DNA from: Quillaja saponaria
Taxonomy: Eukaryota; Streptophyta; Magnoliopsida; Fabales; Quillajaceae
Length of the DNA: 64,000 bases
Direction: 5' to 3'
NCBI GenBank assembly: GCA_029379385.1
Contig: CM055617.1
Span: forward strand, 10,201,532 to 10,265,531
This document shows, piece after piece, positions 12,984 through 25,000 of the stretch. The number at the start of each line of letters is the position of its first letter. The stretch's first letter is position 1. The notes beneath the pieces were generated by a model. It was given only the letters and a program-made list of their open reading frames with translations, searched no databases and had not been told where the DNA came from. The position numbers were made by a program, and so were the translations under genes.

Positions 12984-15900
12984 TAAAAAAGCACTTCATA
13001 TATTAATAAGTAAAACGATCATTATATCTCAAATGAATTTGGTAAAATAAACTATTACTAATTCTCAAAGTTAGTAAAGTAGTTAATTAGTTGGTACCTT
13101 AATTTGTTTGAAAGCTAGAATAAACATCACCACAATCCTGAGTTTGAGAGCACAAGTAGGAAGTGGGAGTGTGGAAAATGAAATGAGAATTGGAAGTCAG
13201 TTCGGAGGTAGATGAGGAGATGGAGGTGGGTCCTACCTACCCACACCCAGAGACACTCATACCCCATCACCACCAGATAAAGAGATTCCAATTTGGCAAC
13301 CATGAAAGAAACCCAAGGCTTTTGTGTAATTTTTTTTAATGGATTACTTACGTTTAAATTAGGAAAAATAATTTTTTTTTACAAATTCTCTAATATCAAA
13401 ATAAATAATCTATTCCTAATCAAATAAAAAAAACAATTAATAACTGACATAAAAAACAATTGACAGAAAATATCTAATAAAAAAAAATTTTGACCTCTCA
13501 AAAATTAACCACATTCATTACAACCTATACAATGTACACTAAAAGATTATCACACTTACTTGTATAGAGACATCAAACTAGATTATATTCACATTTAAAA
13601 ATATGAAAATACTCGTGAAAACCAAAAAAATGATCACACTCCTAATTTTTCATTGATTTTTCCCACTTAATTACCTAGACCCACTTTGTTACAACTAACG
13701 AGGACCACCAAGTTTTGAATTTCAAATATAAGGTATTTGTCAAATTTTAACTAATAATTAAATGTACTAACTCACTACACATCCACAATAAGAATCAACA
13801 CCGAAACTATTATAATTAACGTATAATCAATTTTAGTAACTTGTTACTTTGATACCATTTGTAGCACAAATCATGGTCACATATATAGTTCATAATTATC
13901 AAATTAAGAAGCATACTTTATTGAATGAAAATTGATTTTGTATGAATATGACTCAGAGACAATAATATATATATATAATTGGGTTTTATTTTCTTTATCA
14001 ATTAGATTATATATGATCTAATCTAGGTAATGTCAAAAAATAAAATAAAATGTACCACTTGGTCCTAGCTAGTGGACAGATCTTATAGAAAGAGCCAGAA
14101 GTGTGTAACAAGCATTGAAAATTCCAATAAGCAAACTTGGCATACACTGCCTTTTATTTTATATACAGAATCTTCTGATCTATAAATTCAAACCAATTCT
14201 TTGTTTGGAGTGTTTGGATTGTTGCCTGTGGAAGTTTCAAGTGCCCCTCACTTGTGGGGTCTTCAGAATGTCGGTCTAGTGCAAAATTAGTATAATATTA
14301 GTAATAGGAAGAAATTGATCCATAAGGAAAAGTGATGGTTAATTTGGAATTCTTCCACTTAGTGAATATTGTATTAATTATCATTAGAGGGGGAAACCTA
14401 GAAACAAAACAAAAAACTAATGGTGGCAAAATCTTGTTAGTGTATATTATTGTATTAGGAGTTTATAAAAAAATTAAGAGATCATTTGGCTCATCATATA
14501 AATATAACATTATAATATAAAATTATCCAGTTGACTCATATATAGTATTTGACAGTAATATGATAGTAATAAACTTATAATGTTGATTCTCTCTTATATT
14601 ATGCCTAACAGTATAAGGTTATACAGTAGGGAGGAGAAGAATAATACAATAGTGTAACAACACTAAAATTATACAACCTAATATATTATATAATCATATA
14701 CTATACAATTTTAAACGAGTTAAAAGGTAATTTTATGTGTGTGGATCATTTTATTATTATGTGTATGGGAAACTTACAAATAGAGTGAAATGATCTCTTT
14801 ACCTTTTGGTTCGTAAATGTTGTAAAATATTTGATTTAGCGGTACAGTTTATATGCATCTCAACTAATCACATTTCTAGACTAATTAAAAGTAAACTATT
14901 CATATCGAACTAGAAAATTTATGAGAATTTTATTCTCCATGACTTCTCCTAATAAGATTCGAATTTAAAAAGTCAGTGAAGTTAGCACACCTTTTTTACC
15001 AAGAAAAAATATTATGTGCATATAATATGTCCCAATTATAATTAAATTATCATATGTAATCAAAACTAATTAAGTGATTACATTACATGCATTTTAATAA
15101 ATCAATTCATTTAGAAAATCTTATTTTTTTTCTCATTTGTTTTATCAAGTTATAAGATTTTAAATGAGGCAATATATATATTTTAAATCGTACTCATTTC
15201 TCATTCTAGTGAGATTAAAACTAAGATTTTCAAATTGTAGCAAACATTTCTAATTTGTGTAAGAGGTTGATGATTAATTAACCAAAAGGGAAAATAAAAT
15301 AGTAGCACGTGATTATCTTCTACTATCCAAAAAGAAATGAAAACATTGGATTTTACAGAACCAGCCCATTGACCTAATGGAAATGAGCCCACTCTAGGAA
15401 ACTGTGAAGGTCCAACTCTTCTATAGTTTGAATGTACATAATCTTTCATAGAAGTGATTCAAAATGTTGCATTAAATAAGCTAAAAGTTTTTTAAAAAAA
15501 ATTCAAAACTTATTTTTTTATTATATAAGTTAGCGAAATTATGTCATGTGCCACACATATGGCATTATACTATGTTGTTCTTAACTTTTTAAATTTCACC
15601 ACATAACTTATAATTTAATTCTTTGAAAAATTTAAGAAAAATATATATACAATCTCATTTGTAATAAAAAATAAATTATACTTTGAAAATTTTTAATTTT
15701 TAATTTTTTATTACTCAAATTATTTATTTCCATGTGCCCGCATATGACCATTATACCCATGTTCTTCATTTTGTATTTTGTATTTTATTTTCATGTGATT
15801 TTGATTTTTAAGAAAAACCTATCAAAAAAAATTAAAAAAATTGGTACCTTATGTTTTTTATAAATTTATTTGGTACGGATGAATCAATAATTTTTTTTCA

Positions 15901-18900
15901 TGAAAGAAAAAAAAAAACTACAATTTTTTTCGTTTTTCAGTTTTTGTGTAAATCTCACTATTAAAATTTATATTTTTTTGGTTTTCTTTTCTTTTTGAAC
16001 AAGTTTTTTGAAATCTTTTCTTTTTTAGCTCTTACATATTCTTTGTAACGTTATTATTATTTTTTTTTTCTTGATGCTTTGGTTTATCTTAAATGGTTTT
16101 AAATTTAATGAAGAAAAGAATTTTTTTTAAAAATTAATAGTATACATAGATTAAAGATAAAATATATATTAAATATATATTGAGTAACAATAATAACTTT
16201 CTTTTACAAACTGTAAGAATTTTCATTCTCAATCAATTTATAAATGAGATAACACTATACAAATATTTTTTTCCTCTTCAAAAATTTATAGAAATTTCTA
16301 ACTGCATAAGGTGAAATGTAAGAAGAACAAAAATACAGCATTACAAAAAAAAAAAAAAAAAAAAAAAAAAACAGACACAAGTACTCTAGAATCCCTTGTG
16401 TGTGGTAAGTGACATAATTTCCTCAAATTGTATGAAAAAGTTAACTTTTCACTTTTCGTTTATTTTTCTTTTAAATAACAAAGAGATTTACCATAATATT
16501 TTAAATAACATGTATGAAATGTAATATATAACTAAATCATAACGAGGTAAAATGTAAAAAAGCTCTTTCACTTTTGTCTTTAACATTGGTGTACATGTTG
16601 GCCTAGTGGTCAATAATAAGATGTACTGATGCACTCTCTTCATTTATTTCATGAACCCCTTGCCAAGTATTTATCACTTTAATATCTACGAAGTTTGAAC
16701 TTTTTTGTAATTATGACTTTTAATAATAAAAAAAATTAATTATTTTTTTGGTTAGGCTTGCTTAAAAGGTGTAAGAATGATCTTCATATATTGATGAATA
16801 AAAAGAGTCATCAAGAATAAAAATATTTTTTGAAAGTACTAATAAATTTTCTGAATTATTTGATGCTAAAGATTTTTCAAAACATTGGTTTACTTCCCCA
16901 CTCACACTAACTCATTTTTTCTCCCCAAATACTTAAAATGACAACTTTATATATGTTTGTAAGAGCCATTTAGCATGTGCGCATAAACATGTGCAGTGGC
17001 TAGTGAATATAAAAGTGGCTTAGTGAAATAAATTTTTTTGCTTAAATACTTTTATGAGTTTTTACTAGTACATGCTATTATTTTTTCTCAAATATACTTT
17101 TTTTTTTTTACTTATTTCCTAATTTCACATCATTTTAATATTGGATTGCAATTGTTATATGACTATTTTTTTTTTTTGGTCCTAACTTTTTTTAATATTA
17201 ATAAATCTATAATTTTTTATGGGTAGTGATATGTGCACTACCCAATATTGATAGGTGAATTAAAGTAGAAAATTATAGTAGCTTTTGTTTTTGTCTTTTA
17301 GTGTATTTGTAGTACACCTAACAATATTTGTAGTATACATATCAATACCCTTTTTTATTACTATATATCAATAGTAATTAAGATTGAATTTCTCAATTTT
17401 TTATTTAATAAGTTATAAATAATTATAAATTAAAATTAAAATAAATATTAAGAGTATAATATATGATTATAATATTATTTTATTAATTCTTGTTACAACT
17501 TTAGAATTTAAAAAACAATATTTATTTTTAGTTAATTATAACATTTTGATTTTGGTTTAAACTATTTTCTTTTTATTATATTTACATGAATGACTTTGTA
17601 CTCTCTAAATATAGATTTGTGTTGATAAAATTTTCGTTGATACATATATTGAACAATTTTAATCCTACATGTTTTTTGAGTTGGATTACTTAATTTGAAA
17701 AGCTCATTGTAGAAAAAGTTCAATTATCAGTCATGATAAACTCTCATATGTTTTAACATAATCAAATGCATACAAGTTGTTGGTATAATTTATTATTGGA
17801 CAAATTTTATTTTATTTTTAGATAAATATTTTAAAACACAAACCCATGCGATGCTAGCTAGAATAAATTATTTGCCAAAGAACTTTCATATGCCAAGTTT
17901 TATTTAAGCACTAAAATGATACGAGCTAATACTCATTAACAACCACACAAACTATTAGTCAAAGTTATCTTTAGTTCAACTGGTCAACAAGAATTTGTCA
18001 AAACAAAAAAGTTTCAGATTCAAATCCCACAATACACATATGTGTGATAAATTTATTTATTAGGAGACCCCATTATTCCTCAGCTTTAAGTGTTACACCT
18101 GAAATTTTTTTTCACAATAAAGATCGGATTACATGTTCTTTCCTTTAATTTATGTTCCATTTTATTTCATTCCTCTAGCCCAAACCAACAACTAATCTAG
18201 AGGCCTCCACTAACATTAATTTGAATCCATCATCAACATTAATTTGAAAACTCAGTTATATATGTCAAACAATTTAAGCTCACTTTCAATCACAAACAGT
18301 TTGGTACAAAAATGAGGGGACCAGTTATACAAATGATGCTGTATATATATAATAAAGGTGGTCCTAGCTTGCTGGCTAGCAGATTATGAAAGTAGCTTGT
18401 AAACGCAGCTGGGTATAGTATAGGTGCCCATTTTACTGCAAAGCAGTTGGCTAAAACTAAAATGCAATGTGAGAACAAAGTAAAGCAAAAGATGTCCAAA
18501 AATTGTAAGATCCAAGAGCATGCCATAGTAGACAGGCCGTACACAAAATTTGTTATCATTGGATGCTATCTTCACCCTATCTTTCAATAATGCTCATAAA
18601 ATGATGAAGGAATCGTCCTTCGTCACCTCTCTTCTTCTCAATGAAAAGGACCATCAACCATGCATTGAAAGACACAGAGGCTCCACACACTTGATTCCTT
18701 CATAATTAACTTCCTCGTGTTACTTCTTAATCCTTAAGTTATTTTCTGCAGTTATATATATTGTTATATATATTATTGGATTACATAATAAAAGATTCTA
18801 TTTTTAAAGGGAGACGAGACAACCACGTAGTTTTCTTTCTGTTGAAACTCGCATAAATCTTACATTGCAAAATAAAATAAAATAAAATAAAAATAGTGGT

Positions 18901-19300
18901 CCTCCCTCCTATGAAAATATGGTCTCCCTTAAAGAAAATTTGATGGTGAAAATTAAAATATATAATCGAATGACTCATATATAATTAAGTTATTTCATTT
19001 AGAAACATACATAGACTTATTTTCATGGGAAGAGAAACTACTTCCATGTAGTTTTCTTTCTAATCAGACTCGTTTGTTTCTAAGTAGTCTCATTAATATA
19101 TATACAAGTATGGATTCCCGTAAAAAAAAAAAAAAAAAAATTTATATAGTACGTTGTGTGAAAAACTCTAAAATACCCTTTGAAAAAATATACATGGAGA
19201 ACCACTAACACTATTCAAGAAAAGGGTACTAACATCTTTTTACCAAAAAGAATATTAATTCATTTATTAAATTAAAACAGTGTTAGTCCAATAATAATAG
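11640..19300. other. Long AT-rich intergenic region
   Basis: About 7.6 kb without a gene I can support. It holds A or T runs (12066-12086, 16347-16371), an (AT)n tract near 12940-12978 and a SINE-like fragment around 17960-18050. The small open frames here have low-complexity translations and no family resemblance. Confidence 0.7.
17955..18060 (+). mobile_element. tRNA-derived SINE-like fragment
   Basis: TTAGTTCAACTGG (17971-17983) resembles a pol III A box and GATTCAAATCC (18017-18027) a B box, spaced as in tRNA-derived plant SINEs. No clear tail or target-site duplication was seen. Confidence 0.4.
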
Positions 19301-19568
19301 TGGTTATCTTGATTATATTCTCTATGAATCATCACTACCTAGCCAGGTTTTGTTTAACTGTGGAAACCTATCAAAATATAGGCCAATCTTTAGTTTACTT
19401 GTTTCACTATTACTGTCTTGTGAGAATGGGAGTTTGTGGTCCTAACAAATTCTACTCCAAGTTTTTACCCTTCTGTTTCTATTTATATCAAAGTCCTCCT
19501 AGTCTTCTTCTCCATTGACTTCTCCTGGTTTTCCTTCTATCTTGCTTTTCTCTTCCTTCACAGAATCA

Positions 19569-21154
19569 ATGGAAACAAACAAAGCTGAGGGGAAGAGAAA
19601 CTTAAAGTACAAGGTGGAGGAGGATGAGGATGAAGAAGAGGAAGAAGAAGTTCATGTGAGCGAAATGGGTTATGGAGAAGATGAGAGAAAGAAGAAGAGC
19701 ATGAGTACTAATCCCTACAGCAATAAGAAAGGATCCAGAGCCGGGTCCTCGACACCGCCATCTTGTCAAGTTGGGAATTGTAATGCTGATCTAACCGATG
19801 CCAAGAACTACCATCGGCGACACAAGGTATGTGAGTTTCATGCCAAGGCTCCTGTTGTCCATGTTTCAGGACTGCAACAACGTTTTTGCCAGCAATGTAG
19901 CAGGTTAGGAAACCCTAATCTATTTTAATATCAGTTAGCTTCAGATTTGTCAATTTTGATTTTATTCCTTAATATAATTACATATATATACCAAAGATCA
20001 ATTTTGAAGTTACTTAAAATGAAAATGGAAAGTGCAAGGTTTTATTAATTTGACAGTATATATGTTAGTAGCAAATTATGCTTACGAGGATAGCCTTTGT
20101 TGAGGTGAAAATACATATAGGCTGTAGCTGGGAAATAATGAATATGAGATGAAAACTAAAAAGAAACTTCACTTTCAATTTTGTTCCTTCATTTTCCTGC
20201 TTTACCAAACATAGCATGAATGTGAAGCATTTGTAAGGCTTAAGGAAGTTGCATGCTTGCAAGTATTTAATTAAATTGTGTATACACATTTGCAACTGCA
20301 ATTGCAGTCACCAATTTTTGTCACCATTTGTGATAATCTCCATTAAGCATTTTTCACCACACATTTTGCCTCAATCATATATGTAACCAAAATCAATTGT
20401 GATTGTACTTGAATATAACTTCAAGATAACAAGTTGAATATGTTACTTAGTTGATTCAACTGGTAAAATCTCTTAGCGTTGTCCTAGGAACCAATTGACA
20501 TGGTATCCCGCCTTCACTAATGGGGTATGGAGAAGGCTAATTCTAACACCCATTGTGTAGCAAATAGGCTCATTAGGCTTCCCACAAAATAAAAAAAATG
20601 GAAATTCACTTGTTGAATTGTCTCTAATTCAAAGGGTTAATGAACTAAGCACCTATGGTCCTTAATCAAATGGTGAAAAGTAAGCATAATGATGTGAGCT
20701 AGCTAAATGATGATCACCTAACTTCCATTTGATGATTCCAGATATCCATGGAATTAATCATAAATTTCTGATTAATGTTTACAAATCACATAGTAGTATG
20801 TTGGTTAATCTTGTGGAAAAATTATTCAAATGAAAACTTGGAATCAATCTTTACATGTACCTTGGCCTCCAAATTGTCAAATTGAATTTGATATGGTTTC
20901 ATATCATTCATTATTATACAAAACTAAAGACTAATAGTCTTGCTTTATAGTAAAACCATTCGATGAGCTCAGACAATTGGATGATCATTACTGTCTGGAA
21001 AAATTCTAGCCGTGTCTTCAATTAGTTGTTTTGCAGGTTTCATGAGCTATCCGAGTTCGATGACACGAAAAGGAGTTGTAGGAGGCGGTTGGCTGGACAT
21101 AATGAGCGGCGAAGGAAAAGTTCTGCTGATTATCAAGGAGAAGGGTTACATTGA
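19569..21154 (+). CDS. SPL3: SBP-box transcription factor, SPL3/4/5 type
   Basis: Small SQUAMOSA-promoter-binding-like protein. In Arabidopsis this subgroup promotes flowering and phase change and is restrained by miR156. Exon 1 is 19569-19903 and exon 2 is 21037-21154, joined across a 1133-bp GT-AG intron inside an Arg codon, giving 150 residues. The N-terminal third is very acidic (Glu/Asp run around residues 17-27). The SBP domain starts at C66 ([10 protein letters not shown]) and has both zinc sites: C, C, CEFH for the first and CQQC, H, C for the second. The [15 protein letters not shown] nuclear signal follows. The intron position inside the SBP domain, the ending GEGLH and the short length all fit SPL3/4/5. 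An in-frame ATG at 19515 lies upstream, but 19569 matches the family start. Confidence 0.96.
20446..20580 (+). mobile_element. SINE-like fragment in SPL intron
   Basis: GATTCAACTGGTAAAATCTC followed about 45 bp later by GGTATCCCGCC recalls degenerate A and B boxes of tRNA-derived plant SINEs. Boundaries are not defined. Confidence 0.3.
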
Positions 21155-21277
21155 AGAGGAACATGGCATGGAGGCAAGCACATCTATAGTTAAGACAATG
21201 AAATAAGGTCTCCCTTGATAAGTGATCATAACCTTGCTTTTTCCTGATCTAGAGATTTTGAAAAGTGATGTGCTGGG

Positions 21278-21297
21278 ATGCTCTCTCTCTTCTGTCA
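21278..21297 (+). promoter_or_regulatory. miR156 target site in SPL 3' UTR
   Basis: The 20 bases ATGCTCTCTCTCTTCTGTCA lie 124 bp past the stop codon. From memory, miR156 is UGACAGAAGAGAGUGAGCAC. The site pairs with all of it except two positions: one in the middle of the 3' half and one at the last base. SPL3/4/5 genes characteristically carry this site in the 3' UTR, while longer SPLs have it in the coding region. Cleavage and translational repression by miR156 are expected. Confidence 0.93.
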
Positions 21298-22091
21298 ATT
21301 TCTTTGCTTTCAAGTACCAAATGCTTGCTCTTTAACTACATATATGTACTTGAAGATTTCCATATCAAGGATCAAAACAGCATGTTGTGATAATATCTTG
21401 ATTATTCAATAATCAAAAGTGAACTGAGAAGAACATAATATGTTTTTATATAGGGAAAGCCCTAATATGATTAAGACTCAGAATTCCTAATTGATTCTTA
21501 TAATAATGCTCAATATAATGATCCTATAATTCCATCCGTATCCTGCATCAACATGAGTCAGAAAAGGTTTGTTTACTTAGTAGTTATTGTTCATTGAATT
21601 GCATTTCTTGTGATATAACTAATTAAAACTCACACAGTAGGTTACTTGGCCTCCATATGTCTCAACTTTTGTGTTGAAGTGAGTGTGCCTGTCCATTAGT
21701 GAGCTAAACAAAGTAGAATTTCTTGGTTTGAAAGGAAATCTTCTAGCTGCTATAATTCCAAAACTTCAATTTCAACAGGGAATCAGTTATGCATCTTTTC
21801 TAGTAATACATATTACAAGACCTTGCTATCCCATATAATTGCTCAAATACTATATATATATCTCTTCCAATGAGCCACACAGGCACTAAATCTTCAAAAT
21901 GTTCTTATATAAGTCTGCTCAAAGAATGGGTAACTATATCTTGGCTTCAAAATAGTATACTTGAGCTGTAATGAATCAGCAGCACTCTCAGGAATGGTCT
22001 GTGTGAAGAATTGTAGCCTTTCCAGCAGCCACAGGCACATGCTACAATGAATGACAACAAAAAATATGTTAATTGAGTGAGGCACGAATCC

Positions 22092-25000
22092 TCAATCATG
22101 CTTAATGCCTAGTATTTTCATGGCTAGCTCCCAGGTGACAATTGCTGCAGCATTAGCAGGGAATGCCCGGACGAGAGTAGGACCCAGACCTGTATAGCAC
22201 CCTTTTAATCCAGCTCTTCTGTAAATCTACAATGAAACACCAATATTAGCCTCAGCTTTTCATTGTCCATCATCTTCATTTTGATAATGGAAGGGGGGCA
22301 GAGATTCGAAGTTCAAAAAGAATGGAATTAAGACAGGTCACCAAGCTCAAGACTCGAAAAGGATTTTTTGAACAGCTTTTATCAGGGGCAGTCTGAATTA
22401 CAGTTTTTGCCACATCCAAGGGCAAGACAACCAGCCAAAACTGTAAGAAGAGAGAAAAATCACAACTCAAAAAGGTTTGATGGAGTCTAAAAAATATGCT
22501 AATTTTCTAAGATGCTTACAGCTACGCCACCAAGACCACCAGTCATGATCCCAATTCCCATGTCAATCAGGTTGCTATGATTAGATGATGCAGCTTTCAC
22601 ACGTGAATGCATATAATACCGCACATATTCGTATACACTAAAAAATACAGCATTCCCAATAGATTCTCTAAGCAATGTTGTACAACCTCCACGAAAAATG
22701 CCTTTAACCTGAAAGGTTTTTGTTCTGTCAGTTCATAAGCGCATCAATTATAATGTTGCTAAAAATGTGGAGGATTTCCTCACCCCTTCAGTTTTTATGG
22801 TTTCCACGGCACAATTGAGAGGACTGCTGTATCTACTGGACTTTGGAACCAAAGAGTCAGTCCCTTGAATTTGCATCCTACACTGGAGAAATACAGTTTT
22901 AAAAGGGGTACCATAACAGAGCTAAAAACAAAATGTGGTACACAAACCCTCAGTTCACTTTACCTTCACCAGCTCTGACGGACATAACACAAAACTAATA
23001 ATAGCACCTCCATAAGCTGCAGATGGAATTATTACTTGAGGCTGTGGCCCACTAATTTGAACCCCGCCCTTTTCATGAGCAGAGAAAAACAAAAATCAAA
23101 GTCACAAACTTCAGTATATAACAGATGCAAGATGCCCACACAAGGACGACATCTACAAAACATTAAGGTGAGTGCATATCTCTGCCAGAAGTAACTATCG
23201 TACTAGAGGAACGGAAAAGTAAGATAAAGCTTATTCAATACATTTCAAACAAACCTGCAGTGCCAGCTTTGTACGGGAATAGATGCCGAAAAGAAGAGAA
23301 CTCTCAAAAGCCACCCCGACAAAAGATGATGTTGCTCCTCTATAAAGTCCTTTAACCTATCAAAGAGATTCCATGCTAAGTTAAATTGGGAATAAAATGT
23401 GGAGAAATTTCAATCCTTGAAACTGCCCCTCAAAAATGTCAATAAACAAATTTGGGCCAAAGACCATTTATATGGAAATTCAACAATTTATGCATTACTT
23501 TTGCTATATATCATTTTTGATGCATTTTATGGGCATTGCAACATTTAATAACTAGAAGGATAGACTTCTGGGGTTACACCTTAAATTGGGCATTCTCAGT
23601 CTCCCCTAAACTCTTGTAATATAGACAACAGAACTGAAAAACACTTCTTCTTGATGTTAAGATCATACAGATTGAATCTGGAAAACATAAATTTTCAGTC
23701 TATGCTTTTAGAGAGAAATATGTCAATAAATTGGAGAAACAGAAAGGCTCCACATGATATCACATTTTCCAAAAGTATTTCAGCAATCAAAATGCAAGAT
23801 GTCAGAGAGAAAGAAGAAGGAATTTCACTTTCAATAGAAAATAAAAAGAAAAGAAGAAATTGATCTCTCAGGACAGGAAGGGAAAGGATTCAAAAGGAAG
23901 ACTTAAGCATAAGGATGTCAGAAATTCTTGTGCATATTTATATATATGAGAAAAAAGAGATGCTTGTATGAACAAAAATAAGGAAGTTTATCTAAAATTT
24001 CAATTTTTGAATTCTGAGAAATGCTCTAAATTTAAATGCATGATAATATTATTTATGCGCAAGAATTTTGATGGCATTTATCTCCCACCAAAGAAAGGAG
24101 ACATCCTTTGCAGGATAAATTATTCACATACTGCAAGAAGGCAAAGGGCAGCCAAAAGTCACAAATTATCAATAAAGGTATGATAATCATTGTATCACAC
24201 AACATAATTACTTTCAACTTTCGCATCCTATGGTTTTATCTTAGAAGACTGAAAACCAAATTTCACAAAGAAATAAGAAAATGTGTATTACAAATTACAA
24301 TCCTTAGCTACTGTGAGAGTCTCTTAGTCTTCAATTCATATTATGATATCTTTACACATCTCGAAGAGCTGACTCCCCAAAACAAAATTTCCAACAAACC
24401 AATTTCCTAGCATTTAACTGACACTTCCAACAAAATGAGTACAAAGGGGTGGGACAAGGGATCCTCCAAATATGGACAACTATAAAAGGGGGAAGGAAAA
24501 GTAAGAAAACAGCAGCTACCAGTATGAGAGGGCTCTCCAATCCCTTTAGAAATCTAAAAGGGAGAATCTTTTAACAACCCCAGAGCATATTACCTAAGAC
24601 TTTTCAAGAAATAATCTTATCCCAACGAAAATCTGGAAGCATAAACTGACCCCAAAAGGAATCAACATATTTTCAGATTTTTGTGTAATTTGTGCATGAT
24701 GATTATGTATCTAGCATTCCTCCTAACAAATAACCAAGATATTGCAAGTCATGAGATCCCTCAACTGCCTACAAATTCAGTTCAAATACATACACACAAA
24801 TCTTTAACATCAATTTTTACATGGCCTTGGTAAGAAACAGATACCAGGACATCAAAAAATTCAAAGTTCTCAAATGCTTAGTGGTGACATTAATTGCTTT
24901 TTCTTGTTAAGGGTGCTTGGACCATTAGTCAATGTGATGCTTAATCTTAGGCTGTAGATGAAACAACATCAATTAAGTCAATGGCCCCCATGTTATGCTT

